Shown in pieces: positions 34,483-42,859 of a DNA stretch of 64,000 nucleotides. The first letter of the stretch is position 1, and each line of letters opens with the position of its first letter. The translations under genes and the position numbers were made by a program. Source of the stretch: Pseudoxanthomonas beigongshangi (lineage in GTDB: Bacteria > Pseudomonadota > Gammaproteobacteria > Xanthomonadales > Xanthomonadaceae); the NCBI RefSeq assembly GCF_016820515.1, contig NZ_JADHDV010000009.1:93833-157832 (forward strand). Reading direction: 5' to 3'. The notes under the pieces were generated by a model, which made no database searches, was not told the origin of the DNA, and was given only the letters and a program-made list of their open reading frames with translations.

Positions 34483-35280
34483 TCAGTCCACCAGCGAGCC
34501 GCAGGTCAGGTTGGCGACGGTGCCGGTCATCGCGCCGGCGCGATCCGAGGCGAGGAAAGCCGCGCAGTCGGCGACCTGCGCCAGCGTGGGCAGGCGTCCA
34601 AGCAGCGTCGCGCCGGCGGCGCGCTCGGCCAGCATCGCTTCGATGGAAACGCCGGACTCGGCGGCGGCGCTGGCGAATACCTTGGCGGAATGGGATAGCG
34701 CCAATGCTTCCGGAATCGCGTCCGGGCGCAGGCAGATCAGCCGGATGCCATGTCCGCCCAGTTCGCCGGCCAGGATCCGCGAGAACGCCTCGACCGCCGC
34801 GCTGGCGACGCCGTTGCCGAGAAAGCCGCCGCCGCTCAGGCGCGCGCCCGGGGTGGACAGGCTGAGCAGCACGCCCGCGCGTTGGCGCACCATGTGGCGG
34901 GCGGCGGCCTGCGCGGTGTTGAAGTTCGCGCGTGTGTAATGATCGATGGGATGCAGGTAATCCTCCGCTGCCAGGTCCAGGAACGCGATGCCCTGCACGT
35001 GGAAGAAGCCCACCGCGTTGAGGCAGACGTCGATGCGTCCGGCCTGCGCCGCCACGTTGTCCGCGTGCGCCCGCACCGCGGACGGATCCAGGACGTCCAG
35101 CGTGGCGCACGAGGCCTGGCCGCCGGCCGCGACGATGTCGGCGGCCACTCGCTGCAGCGGTTCGGGCGTGCGGCCGGCGAGGAACACCCGCGCACCCTCG
35201 CGGCCGAAGGCGCGCGCGCAGGCGCCACCGATGGCGCCGCCGCCGCCATGGACGATCACCACCTTGTCTTGCAGTAGCAT
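34483..35280 (-). CDS. SDR-family protein lacking the catalytic YxxxK
   Basis: 265 residues with a Rossmann fold: VVIVHGGGGAIGGACARAFGREGARVFLAG (TGxxxGxG-like glycine motif), DVLDPSAV, and LNAVGFFHVQ in place of NNAG. At the active site the serine is followed by STPGARLSGGGFLGNGVASAAVEAF, where canonical SDRs have YxxxK; the tyrosine and lysine are not in the expected positions. The C-terminus GTVANLTCGSLVD resembles the usual G-x-DGG end. So it likely binds NAD(P) but may not be a classical reductase. Divergent from the DUF6164-like gene by 35 bp. Confidence 0.85.
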   Translation of the reverse strand: MLLQDKVVIVHGGGGAIGGACARAFGREGARVFLAGRTPEPLQRVAADIVAAGGQASCATLDVLDPSAVRAHADNVAAQAGRIDVCLNAVGFFHVQGIAFLDLAAEDYLHPIDHYTRANFNTAQAAARHMVRQRAGVLLSLSTPGARLSGGGFLGNGVASAAVEAFSRILAGELGGHGIRLICLRPDAIPEALALSHSAKVFASAAAESGVSIEAMLAERAAGATLLGRLPTLAQVADCAAFLASDRAGAMTGTVANLTCGSLVD

Positions 35281-35315
35281 GTCCGCTTCTCCTGTTGGAA
35301 TCCGGGCGTCGCCCG

Positions 35316-35681
35316 ATGTCGAAACGTCTGTTCTATCTTCGCGGCGTGCCGGACGACGAGGCCGGCGAGATCCGCGAACTGCTGGATCGCGAGGGCCTGG
35401 CCTGGTACGAAACGCCGCCCAGTCCGTGGGGTATCTCGCATGGTGCGCTGTGGCTGTCCGATGCGGCCGACTACGGGCGCGCCAAGGCGCTGCTGGACGA
35501 CTACCAGCGGCAACGCGGCGAGCAGGCGCGTCGCGAGCATGCGCGGGCGATGCGCGAGGGCAACGCGCAGACGTTCGCGCAACTGCTGCGCGAACGCCCG
35601 GCCTTCGTGCTGATCACGCTGGGCGCGATCCTCTTCATCGTTGTGCTGACCCTGGCCTTGCCCTGGCTGCTGCTGCGCTGA
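35316..35681 (+). CDS. DUF6164-like small membrane protein
   Basis: 121 residues. The N-terminal two-thirds is a soluble domain starting SKRLFYLRGVPDDEAGEIRE with LAWYETPPSPWGISHGALWL (looks like a signal-transducing-protein/DUF2007-like fold), then a charged helix with many R/Q, then one C-terminal transmembrane helix (about 98-120, FVLITLGAILFIVVLTLALPW). Function unknown; proteins of this shape are common in xanthomonads. Start at 35316 gives MSKRLFYLRG; an upstream in-frame start at 35295 is less likely. Monocistronic, divergent from the SDR gene. Confidence 0.78.
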   Translation: MSKRLFYLRGVPDDEAGEIRELLDREGLAWYETPPSPWGISHGALWLSDAADYGRAKALLDDYQRQRGEQARREHARAMREGNAQTFAQLLRERPAFVLITLGAILFIVVLTLALPWLLLR

Positions 35682-35700
35682 CGCGCGTCGCGTCCGTTGC

Positions 35701-36252
35701 TCAGCCGCGCGCGGCGGCCGGCAGGCGACGGTCGTATTCGGCTTCCAGGCCGTCGTGCGCGCGCCAGAAATTGGGCGGTTCGCGACCTTCCAGGCGGTCG
35801 ATCAGGATACCCAGGTGGGCGTGCCAGCCGCCGGCGACGCTGACCATCTCGTCGCGATCGCGCAGCCTGCTGTGGGTGACGGTGAGCAGCACGCGTCCGT
35901 CCTGCGGCAGCAGTTCGAACAGCACCTCAGAGGTGCTGCCTTCGCTTTCGCCCCAGGTGTAGCCAAGTCGGCGCGGTGGCTCGCACACGGTGACGCGGCC
36001 ATCCATGCCGACGCCGTCCGCCATGTCCTGGTATTTGGCCGGCGGCGATCCCGGTTCCCGCGACAGGCTGGCGTGGTGGAAGAACAGATGGACCTTGCCA
36101 CCCACCCGCAGCTCCATGTCGCCGCGCGCCATCCATTCCCCGCGCTTGTCCGATTCGGTCAGGTAGGCCCAGACCCGTTCGATCGGGCCGGGCAGGGAGC
36201 GTTGGATCCGCAGGGCGTCCGTCGCGACGGGTTGGCCGTAGTCTTCGTTCAT
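35701..36252 (-). CDS. SRPBCC (AHSA1-like) domain protein, third gene of the ArsR operon
   Basis: 183 residues with the START/Bet v1-like fold: RIQRSLPGPIERVWAYLTESDKRGEWMARGDMEL, then beta strands and the C-terminal helix GWHAHLGILIDRLEG. AHSA1-type proteins bind hydrophobic ligands in a helix-grip cavity; bacterial functions are mostly unknown. ATG at 36252, 62 bp after the end of the previous SRPBCC gene, and downstream of ArsR, so probably part of the same transcript. Its partner at 36315-36752 is only distantly similar. Confidence 0.88.
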   Translation of the reverse strand: MNEDYGQPVATDALRIQRSLPGPIERVWAYLTESDKRGEWMARGDMELRVGGKVHLFFHHASLSREPGSPPAKYQDMADGVGMDGRVTVCEPPRRLGYTWGESEGSTSEVLFELLPQDGRVLLTVTHSRLRDRDEMVSVAGGWHAHLGILIDRLEGREPPNFWRAHDGLEAEYDRRLPAAARG

Positions 36253-36314
36253 CGTGGCATCTCCTTGGGGGAATCCGGGGGACCGCCGCGGGCGATCCGG
36301 ACGGGCGGGGAAAA

Positions 36315-36752
36315 TCAGAACAGGCGTTGCAGCGCGTCGAGCATGGTGCTCCAGCCCTGCCGGGTGCGCGGCGCGTAGTCGGCCCAGCGCGCGGGCAGGG
36401 TGTGGGTGAGGGTCAGGGTGCAGCCTTCGGGTGTGTCGGCGATGTCGATGGCGACCGTGCTGGCATCGTCGTCGGATTCGCCGCGGATTGCCCAGGTGAA
36501 TACCAGCCGGCGCGGGCGCTCGATGTGCAGATAGGTGCCGATGTGATCGATGGCCTGGCCCTGGCGCTCGACCAGGAACGAGAAACCGCCGCCGACGCGC
36601 GGCTCGATCCGCAGGTGCAGCACCTTTTCCGCGCGTACGTCGGGGCCGAACATCCAGCGGCCGAGCCAGGCCGGATCCAGCCAGGCATCGAAGACCTGTT
36701 CGGCGCGGGCGCGGAACGGGCGCTTCACCTGTACGTCGATGGTGTCGTTCAT
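36315..36752 (-). CDS. SRPBCC (AHSA1-like) domain protein, second gene of the ArsR operon
   Basis: 145 residues: VKRPFRARAEQVFDAWLDPAWLGRWMFGPD opens the AHSA1 helix-grip fold, and the tail GWSTMLDALQRLF is the long C-terminal helix. The start codon overlaps the stop of the ArsR-type regulator by 4 bp, so it is translationally coupled. Pairing of an ArsR regulator with AHSA1 proteins is a recurrent arrangement in proteobacteria; the ligand is not known. Confidence 0.9.
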   Translation of the reverse strand: MNDTIDVQVKRPFRARAEQVFDAWLDPAWLGRWMFGPDVRAEKVLHLRIEPRVGGGFSFLVERQGQAIDHIGTYLHIERPRRLVFTWAIRGESDDDASTVAIDIADTPEGCTLTLTHTLPARWADYAPRTRQGWSTMLDALQRLF

Positions 36753-37129
36753 GGTGTCTTCCTGCGGCGTGGCGCCCTGGAGGCAGGCGGCGAGGGCGTG
36801 GCGGGCGGTTCGCCCAGCGCTTCGGCCAATGCATCCAGGCGCTGGTTCCAGAACTGTTCGTAGTAGCGGAGCCATTCCTGGCCGGCGGCGAGTGCTTCTG
36901 GCTGGAGCCGGCACAGGTGGGTGCGTCCCTGCACGGTGCGGGTGACCAGGCCGGCGCGTTCCAGCACCTTGATGTGCTTGGAGGCGGCGGCCAGCGAAAT
37001 CTGGAACGGGGCGGCGAGTTCGCCCACGCTGCGGGCCTGGCCGCCCAGGCTGCGCAGCATGCGCCGCCGGGTGTGGTCGGACAGGGCGTGGAACAGGCTG
37101 TCGAGCTGGGCGGGAGAATATTCAACCAT
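36749..37129 (-). CDS. ArsR-family transcriptional regulator
   Basis: 126 residues from the ATG at 37129 (MVEYSPAQLDSLFHALSDHTRRRML). The winged helix is clear: ALSDHTRRRMLRSLGGQARSVGELAAPFQISLAAASKHIKVLERAGLVTRT. No metal-binding cysteine motif (ELCVC) is present, so it belongs to the non-metal ArsR group often paired with SRPBCC proteins. The start codon lies inside a perfect TCAACC-N4-GGTTGA palindrome (37122-37137), with a second palindrome upstream, indicating autorepression. The extension to 37150 is unlikely. Confidence 0.93.
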   Translation of the reverse strand: MVEYSPAQLDSLFHALSDHTRRRMLRSLGGQARSVGELAAPFQISLAAASKHIKVLERAGLVTRTVQGRTHLCRLQPEALAAGQEWLRYYEQFWNQRLDALAEALGEPPATPSPPASRAPRRRKTP

Positions 37130-37178
37130 AAGGTTGATGATTATCCGCATCGGGCGTCATTGTCAACCTTTTGGTTGA
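37122..37178. promoter_or_regulatory. Twin palindromic operator of the ArsR operon
   Basis: Two 16-bp perfect palindromes, TCAACCATAAGGTTGA (37122-37137) and TCAACCTTTTGGTTGA (37163-37178), are 41 bp apart centre to centre, about four helical turns. The first covers the arsR start codon. The outer flanks are also mirror images (ATATTCAACC on the left, GGTTGAATAT on the right). The arrangement predicts cooperative binding of two ArsR dimers on one DNA face, with the core promoter between them. Confidence 0.8.
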
Positions 37179-37231
37179 ATATTGCCGGGGAGGGTCGGGG
37201 CCGCGGGCGCCCACCCGGGTAAAATGCGCGG

Positions 37232-37978
37232 ATGATCGTCAATATCGCCGCCTACCACTTCGCCACCCTCGAGGTCCCCGAGACCCTGGCCGACACGCTG
37301 CGCGCGCGCGGCGAGGCGCTGGCACTGCGAGGCACCGTGCTGGTGGCCGCGGAGGGCATCAACCTGTTCCTGGCCGGCGACGGCGATGCCATCGAGGCGT
37401 TCCTGGCGCCGTTGCGCGCCGATCCGCGCTTCGCCGACCTGCGGGTCAAGTACAGCCACAGCGAGGCGCCGCCGTTCGCCCGCCTGAAGGTGAAGGTGAA
37501 GCCGGAAATCATCAGCTTCCGCCGCGACGACGCCTCGCCGCTGGACGGTGGCCGCGCCCCCGCGGTGGCGCCGGCGACGCTGCGGCGCTGGCTGCAACAG
37601 GGCGGCCGGGACGACGAAGGGCGGCGGGTGGTCCTGCTGGATACCCGCAACGCGCAGGAATTCGCCCACGGCACCTTCGCCGGCGCGCTGACCCTGCCGA
37701 TCACCCGTTTCACAGAACTGCCCGAGGCGCTGGCGCCGCATCGCGAAACGTTGAAGGACGCCACCGTGGTCAGTTTCTGCACCGGCGGCATCCGCTGCGA
37801 AAAGGCCGCGTTGTGGATGCGCGCCGATGGCATGGACAACGTGCTGCAACTGGATGGCGGCATCCTGGGCTACTTCGAGGAAGTCGGCGGACACGGTTAC
37901 GACGGCGGCTGTTTCGTGTTCGACGAGCGGGTGGCGCTGGATCCGGAACTGAAGCCGCTGGCCACCGGAATGGCGTGA
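37232..37978 (+). CDS. trhO: tRNA uridine 5-hydroxylase, rhodanese family (TrhO/YceA)
   Basis: Introduces the oxygen for 5-hydroxyuridine in tRNA wobble positions in E. coli. 248 residues: N-terminal acylphosphatase-like domain (about 1-100, [16 protein letters not shown] and [25 protein letters not shown]) and a C-terminal rhodanese domain (about 110-240) with [15 protein letters not shown] and the active-site loop [15 protein letters not shown]. It lacks the longer C-terminus of E. coli YceA, as do many xanthomonad members. A GTG overlapping its stop and the ATG of selO 6 bp downstream suggest a two-gene operon. Confidence 0.93.
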   Translation: MIVNIAAYHFATLEVPETLADTLRARGEALALRGTVLVAAEGINLFLAGDGDAIEAFLAPLRADPRFADLRVKYSHSEAPPFARLKVKVKPEIISFRRDDASPLDGGRAPAVAPATLRRWLQQGGRDDEGRRVVLLDTRNAQEFAHGTFAGALTLPITRFTELPEALAPHRETLKDATVVSFCTGGIRCEKAALWMRADGMDNVLQLDGGILGYFEEVGGHGYDGGCFVFDERVALDPELKPLATGMA

Positions 37979-37983
37979 ACGCC

Positions 37984-39543
37984 ATGCGGGCGCTGCACTA
38001 CGACAACGCTTTCGTGCGCGATCTGCCTGGCGATCCGGAGCAGGGGCCGCGCCGGCGCGAGGTGCTGGGCGCGGCGTGGTCGTCGGTCGCGCCGACGCCG
38101 GTGGTCGCGCCTCGGTTGATCGCCTGGTCGCGCGAAATGGCGCAGGCGCTGGGATTCAGCGATGCGGATCTGGCCGATCCGATGTTCGCGCAGGTGTTCG
38201 GCGGCAACGCGATCCTGCCGGGCATGCAGCCGTTCGCGGCCAACTACGGTGGCCACCAGTTCGGCGCATGGGCCGGCCAACTGGGCGATGGCCGCGCCAT
38301 CACCCTGGGCGAGACCGTGGATGCGCAGGGGCGGCGCTGGGAACTGCAACTCAAGGGCGCCGGTCCGACCCCCTATTCGCGCACCGCCGACGGCCGCGCG
38401 GTGCTGCGTTCGTCGATCCGCGAGTTCCTGTGCAGCGAGGCGATGCATCACCTGGGCGTTCCCACCACCCGCGCGCTCAGCCTGGTGGCGACCGGCGAGG
38501 CGGTGGTACGCGACATGTTCTACGACGGACATCCGAAGGCCGAACCCGGCGCGATCGTCTGTCGGGTGGCGCCTTCGTTCCTGCGCTTCGGCCATTTCGA
38601 GCTGCCGGCCTCGCGCGATGACGTGCCGCTGCTGCGGCAACTGGCCGATTTCTGCATCCGCCGCGATTTTCCGGAACTGGCGGGCGAGGGCGAGGCGCTG
38701 TACGGAGCCTGGTTCGCCGCCATCTGCGAGCGCACCGCGCGGTTGATGGGCGAATGGATGCGGGTGGGGTTCGTGCACGGGGTGATGAACACCGACAACC
38801 TGTCGGTGCTGGGCCTGACCATCGACTACGGCCCGTACGGCTGGATCGACAACTATGATCCGGACTGGACCCCGAACACCACCGACGCGGCCGGCGGCCG
38901 CTACCGCTTCGGCTGGCAGCCCAAGGTGGCCTACTGGAACCTGACCCGGCTGGCGCACGCGCTGTCGCCGTTGTTCGGTTCGGTCGAGCCCTTGCAGGAG
39001 GGCCTGCAGCGCTACGCCGATGCCTATGCGGCCGCCGATCGCGGCAACACCGCGCGCAAGCTGGGACTGGACGCGCACCGCGACGGGGACACCGAGCGCA
39101 TGCGTCGCCTGCACGAGCTGCTGTGGGCGGGCGAGGTCGACATGACCCTGTTCTTCCGCGCGCTGATCGATGCCGATCCCGTCGCGCCCGATCTCGCCCA
39201 TTTCGACGCCGCGTTCTACGACGCAAACCGGCGCGAGGCGATCGGCGCGGATCTGCTGGACTGGTTGCGCGGCCTGGGCGAACGGGTGGTGGCCGACGGC
39301 CTGGATCCGGCGCTGCGGCGGGAACGGATGCGCCTGGCCAATCCGCGCTACGTGCTGCGCAACTACCTGGCCCAGCAGGCCATCGACCGCGCCGAGGCCG
39401 GCGATGAAGCCGGCATCGCCGAGTTGCTGGAAGTGATGCGGCGTCCCTACGACGATCAGCCCGGCCGCGAAAGCTTCGCCCTGCGCCGACCGGACTGGGC
39501 GCGCGAACGCGCCGGCTGTTCGATGCTGTCCTGCAGCTCCTGA
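37984..39543 (+). CDS. selO: Protein adenylyltransferase SelO (pseudokinase-fold AMPylator)
   Basis: Transfers AMP from ATP to protein hydroxyls, linked to redox stress. 519 residues. Signatures: [54 protein letters not shown] (ATP-binding region with the key lysine and arginines), [23 protein letters not shown] (catalytic loop with N and D) and a C-terminal cysteine pair (GCSMLSCSS) that can form the regulatory disulfide. Start ATG 37984 placed after trhO. Complete and standard for the family. Confidence 0.97.
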   Translation: MRALHYDNAFVRDLPGDPEQGPRRREVLGAAWSSVAPTPVVAPRLIAWSREMAQALGFSDADLADPMFAQVFGGNAILPGMQPFAANYGGHQFGAWAGQLGDGRAITLGETVDAQGRRWELQLKGAGPTPYSRTADGRAVLRSSIREFLCSEAMHHLGVPTTRALSLVATGEAVVRDMFYDGHPKAEPGAIVCRVAPSFLRFGHFELPASRDDVPLLRQLADFCIRRDFPELAGEGEALYGAWFAAICERTARLMGEWMRVGFVHGVMNTDNLSVLGLTIDYGPYGWIDNYDPDWTPNTTDAAGGRYRFGWQPKVAYWNLTRLAHALSPLFGSVEPLQEGLQRYADAYAAADRGNTARKLGLDAHRDGDTERMRRLHELLWAGEVDMTLFFRALIDADPVAPDLAHFDAAFYDANRREAIGADLLDWLRGLGERVVADGLDPALRRERMRLANPRYVLRNYLAQQAIDRAEAGDEAGIAELLEVMRRPYDDQPGRESFALRRPDWARERAGCSMLSCSS

Positions 39544-39601
39544 CTGTCACCCAAGGTGCGCCTGGCCGTACTAGGATGCGGCTTCACGCCGGAGGCCGCC
39601 G

Positions 39602-40273
39602 ATGATCACCGTCCACCATCTCAACAATTCCCGTTCCCAGCGCGTGTTGTGGCTGCTGGAGGAACTGGGCCTGGACTACACCGTGGTCCGCTACCAGCGC
39701 GATCCGCAGACCCTGCTGGCGCCGCCGTCGCTGCGCGCGGTGCATCCGCTGGGGAAGTCGCCGGTGCTGGTGGACGGCGGCAACACGCTGGCCGAATCGG
39801 GCGCGGTGCTGGAATACCTGGTCGAACGCTATGACGCCGCGCGCGCGTTCGCGCCGTCGCCGGGCACGGCCGAACACCTGCGCTACCGCTACTGGCTGCA
39901 TTACGCCGAAGGTTCCGCGATGCCGCCGATGTTGCTGAGCCTGGTGTTCTCGCGGCTGAAGAAGGCGCCGATGCCGTTCTTCGCGCGGCCGATCGCGCGC
40001 TCGATCGCGGACAAGGCATTGCAGGGCTTCGTGGCCCCGCAGGTCCGCCTGCACCTGGATTACATGGAAGCCGAACTGGGCAAGGCGCGCTGGTTCGCTG
40101 GTGAGAACTTCAGCGCCGCCGACATCCAGATGAGCTTCCCGGTGGAAGCCGCCGCCGCGCGGACGGGGCTGGAGCGCCACCCGAAACTCGCCGATTTCCT
40201 GGCGCGCATCCATGCGCGGCCAGCCTACCAACGCGCGCTCCAGCAGGGCGGTCCGTTCGATCTGTTGAGCTGA
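39602..40273 (+). CDS. Glutathione S-transferase family protein
   Basis: 223 residues. Thioredoxin-like N-terminal domain HHLNNSRSQRVLWLLEELGLDYTVVRYQRDPQTLLAPPSL with the serine-type site SRSQR and the cis-Pro segment KSPVLVDG, followed by ESGAVLEYLVERY (ES motif binding glutathione) and an all-helical C-terminal domain. It resembles the group of bacterial GSTs whose substrates are unknown. RBS GGAGGC lies just before ATG 39602. Monocistronic; followed by the REP family B pair. Confidence 0.93.
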   Translation: MITVHHLNNSRSQRVLWLLEELGLDYTVVRYQRDPQTLLAPPSLRAVHPLGKSPVLVDGGNTLAESGAVLEYLVERYDAARAFAPSPGTAEHLRYRYWLHYAEGSAMPPMLLSLVFSRLKKAPMPFFARPIARSIADKALQGFVAPQVRLHLDYMEAELGKARWFAGENFSAADIQMSFPVEAAAARTGLERHPKLADFLARIHARPAYQRALQQGGPFDLLS

Positions 40274-40298
40274 TCTCCACCGCTTTGTGGAAACAACC

Positions 40299-40369
40299 CT
40301 TGTGGGAGCGACGTAAGTCGCGATGAGGCATTGCCGGCATTCCTTCGCGACTTACGTCGCTCCCACAAG
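40299..40369. repeat. Perfect inverted pair of REP family B
   Basis: Arms CTTGTGGGAGCGACGTAAGT... (40299-40323) and its exact reverse complement (40345-40369) are 25 bp long and perfectly paired around 21 bp. It lies between the GST stop and the LLM oxidoreductase start. Same family as 33877-33981. Confidence 0.85.
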
Positions 40370-40468
40370 AACGGGAAGGATGTTCACGGGATTCACTATC
40401 CCGAATGCCGGGCTGGAAAGCCGGGCGCGCTGGCCCCACGACGGAGGCATCGCCTGCCAGGAGTTGCC

Positions 40469-41452
40469 ATGATTCCCTATTCGTTGCTCGATCTCGCTCC
40501 CGTCTGCGAAGGCAGCGACATTTCCCGCGCCTTCGCCAACATGCGCGATCTGGCGCAACATGCCGAAGCCTGGGGCTACCAGCGCTACTGGCTGGCCGAA
40601 CACCACAACATGCCCGGCATCGCCAGCGCCGCCACCGCGGTGCTGATCGGAAACGTGGCTGGCGCGACCTCGCGCATCCGGGTGGGAGCGGGCGGGGTGA
40701 TGCTGCCCAATCATTCGCCGCTGCAGGTGGCCGAGCAATTCGGCACCCTGGCGTCGCTGTATCCGGATCGCATCGATCTCGGCCTGGGCCGCGCGCCGGG
40801 CACCGATCAACCGACGGCGCGCGCGCTGCGACGCTATTTCGACAACGCCGAGCAGTTCCCGCAGGACGTCAACGAACTGCTGCATTACTTCGAACCCGCG
40901 CAGCCGGATCAGGCGGTGCGCGCGGTGCCGGGCGCGGGCATCGAGGTGCCGGTGTGGCTGCTCGGCTCCAGCCTGTTCAGCGCGCAGCTGTCGGCGGCGC
41001 TGGGCCTGCCGTTCGCGTTCGCCTCGCACTTCGCGCCGGATGCGATGGACCAGGCGCTGATGATCTATCACCGCAACTTCCGCCCATCCGCACGCCTGGC
41101 CCAGCCCCACGCAATGCTGGCGCTGAACGTGGTGGCGGCGGAAACCGACGAAGAGGCGAAGTACCTGTTCACCACCCAGCAGCAAGCCTTCGTCAACCTG
41201 CGCCGCGGCAAGCCGGGACTGGTGCCGCCGCCCATCGAGGACATCGAGGCGTTCTGGCAGCCGCACGAGAAACTCGGCGTGGCGCAGGCGCTGGCCTGTT
41301 CGGTGATTGGCAGCGTGGACACCGTGCGCGAGGGCATCCGCGCCTTCGTCGACCGCCACCGCCCGGACGAGATCATGCTCACCGCCAACATCTTCGACCA
41401 CGGCAAACGCCTGCGCTCGTTCGAACTCGCCGCCCAGGCCATGCGCCCGTAG
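40469..41452 (+). CDS. LLM-class flavin-dependent oxidoreductase (YhbW-like)
   Basis: 327-residue luciferase-like TIM barrel enzyme using reduced flavin. Start [17 protein letters not shown] with [61 protein letters not shown] is the YhbW-type signature (AEHHxMP), followed by [20 protein letters not shown]. The substrate is unknown; members of the family may degrade nitrilo- or aromatic compounds. The ATG at 40469 follows GGAG at 40460; the stop codon TAG is part of a GTAG repeat. Confidence 0.92.
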   Translation: MIPYSLLDLAPVCEGSDISRAFANMRDLAQHAEAWGYQRYWLAEHHNMPGIASAATAVLIGNVAGATSRIRVGAGGVMLPNHSPLQVAEQFGTLASLYPDRIDLGLGRAPGTDQPTARALRRYFDNAEQFPQDVNELLHYFEPAQPDQAVRAVPGAGIEVPVWLLGSSLFSAQLSAALGLPFAFASHFAPDAMDQALMIYHRNFRPSARLAQPHAMLALNVVAAETDEEAKYLFTTQQQAFVNLRRGKPGLVPPPIEDIEAFWQPHEKLGVAQALACSVIGSVDTVREGIRAFVDRHRPDEIMLTANIFDHGKRLRSFELAAQAMRP

Positions 41453-41613
41453 AGCGGAGCTTGCTCCGCTGCTTCGTGGCCTTAGCCTGTTATCCAGCCA
41501 TTCGCAGCCGAGCAAGCCCGGCTCTACAGGACGTAGAGCGGAGCATGTTCCGCTGCCGTTGGAGCCTTCGCGTGTCATCCGGACATCCCGCAGCCGGGCA
41601 AGCCCGGCTCTAC
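41449..41613. repeat. Cluster of four REP family A units
   Basis: Two inverted dimers in tandem: forward GTAGAGCGGAGC... at 41449 (its TAG is the stop of the upstream gene), reverse unit ending GGCTCTAC at 41504-41527, forward at 41533-41556, reverse at 41590-41613. Such paired units are the usual layout of bacterial REP elements (BIME) that are mobilised by a Y1 transposase (RAYT) encoded elsewhere. Confidence 0.85.
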
Positions 41614-41615
41614 CT

Positions 41616-41634
41616 CCCCCTTCGAAGAAGGGGG
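41616..41634. repeat. CCCCCTTC hairpin repeat
   Basis: Eight-bp arms CCCCCTTC / GAAGGGGG with a three-base loop, followed by ACCGAGGGGGATTTGC. Similar C/G-run elements are common in xanthomonad intergenic DNA. It lies 43 bp past the end of the reverse flavoprotein gene (41677), so may help end transcription. Confidence 0.55.
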
Positions 41635-41676
41635 ACCGAGGGGGATTTGCTTTTGCTTTTGGCCTGCCGGAAGGCC

Positions 41677-42858
41677 CTAAACCGCCATCCCCGCCGCGTG
41701 CCCCGATGCCCAGGCCCACTGGAAGTTGTAGCCACCCAGCCAGCCGGTGACGTCGACCACTTCGCCGATGAAGAACAGGCCCGGCACAAGCCGCGACATC
41801 ATCGTGCTGGACGACAGCCCGTCGGTGTCCACGCCGCCCAGGGTGACCTCGGCGGTGCGATAGCCTTCGGTGCCGCTGGCCACCAGCGGCCAGGCACCGA
41901 GCACACCGGCCAGCTCGCGCAACTGCGGCTCGTTGAACTGGCGCATCGGCCGGTTCGGCAGCCACACCTCGCACAGGCGCTGGGCGAAGCGGCGCGGCAG
42001 GGCGTCGGACAGCACCGTCTTGAGTTCGGCGGCGGGCCGTTGCGCCTGCTGCTCCTTTAGCCACGCCAGCGCGTCCTGGCCGGGCAGCAGATCCAGCCGC
42101 AGGTCGTCGCCGGGCTGCCAGTAGGAGGAAATCTGCAGGATCGCCGGACCGCTCACGCCGCGATGGGTGACCAGCATGAAGTTGCGGAACGCCTGTTTGC
42201 CGCAGCGCGCTTCCACCGGCACGGCGACGCCGCTGAGGTCGTGCAGGCGCTCCTGGTGCTTGCCGCTGAGGGTCAGCGGCACCAGCCCGGCACGGGTCGG
42301 CAGCACCGCGTGGCCGAACTGGCGTGCCAGTTCGTACCCGAAGCCGGTGGCGCCCATGCTCGGGATCGACAGCCCGCCGGTGGCGACCACCAGCGACGGC
42401 GCGGCGAATGCGCCATGCGAGGTGGCGATGCGGAAACCGCCGTCCACCGCCTGCACCCGCTCGACGCTGCACGGGATCTCGATGCGCACGTGCGTGGCTT
42501 GGCATTCGTCCAGCAGCATCTTCACGATGAGCTTGGATGAGACGTCGCAGAACAACTGGCCCAGTTCCTTCTCGTGATAGGCGATGCGGTGGCGATCGAC
42601 CAGTTCGATGAAGTCGGCCGGCGTGTAGCGGGCCAGCGCCGATTTGCAGAAATGCGGATTGGCGGAAAGGTAATTGGCCGGGCCGGCGCCGGTGTTGGTG
42701 AAATTGCAGCGCCCGCCGCCGGACATCAGGATTTTCTTGCCGACCTTGTTGGCGTGTTCGATCACCAGCACCCGCAGGCCGCGCTGGCCGGCGGTCATCG
42801 CGCACATCAGGCCGGCGGCGCCGGCGCCGATGATGATCACGTCATGGGTTGGCGCCAT
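41677..42858 (-). CDS. HI0933-family FAD-dependent oxidoreductase (YhiN-like)
   Basis: 393 residues with the FAD-binding start DVIIIGAGAAGLMCAMTAGQRGLRVLVIEH and the family signature VGKKILMSGGGRCNFTNTG, and the C-terminal PGLFFIGEVVDVTGWLGGYNFQWAWASGHAAG. This is the YhiN/BaiN-type branch, more distant from the copy at 30857-32128. BaiN-type relatives reduce bile-acid enones in gut clostridia, which need not apply here. ATG at 42858; YaeQ ends 1 bp upstream, so the two are co-transcribed. Confidence 0.93.
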   Translation of the reverse strand: MAPTHDVIIIGAGAAGLMCAMTAGQRGLRVLVIEHANKVGKKILMSGGGRCNFTNTGAGPANYLSANPHFCKSALARYTPADFIELVDRHRIAYHEKELGQLFCDVSSKLIVKMLLDECQATHVRIEIPCSVERVQAVDGGFRIATSHGAFAAPSLVVATGGLSIPSMGATGFGYELARQFGHAVLPTRAGLVPLTLSGKHQERLHDLSGVAVPVEARCGKQAFRNFMLVTHRGVSGPAILQISSYWQPGDDLRLDLLPGQDALAWLKEQQAQRPAAELKTVLSDALPRRFAQRLCEVWLPNRPMRQFNEPQLRELAGVLGAWPLVASGTEGYRTAEVTLGGVDTDGLSSSTMMSRLVPGLFFIGEVVDVTGWLGGYNFQWAWASGHAAGMAV

Positions 42859-42859
42859 G

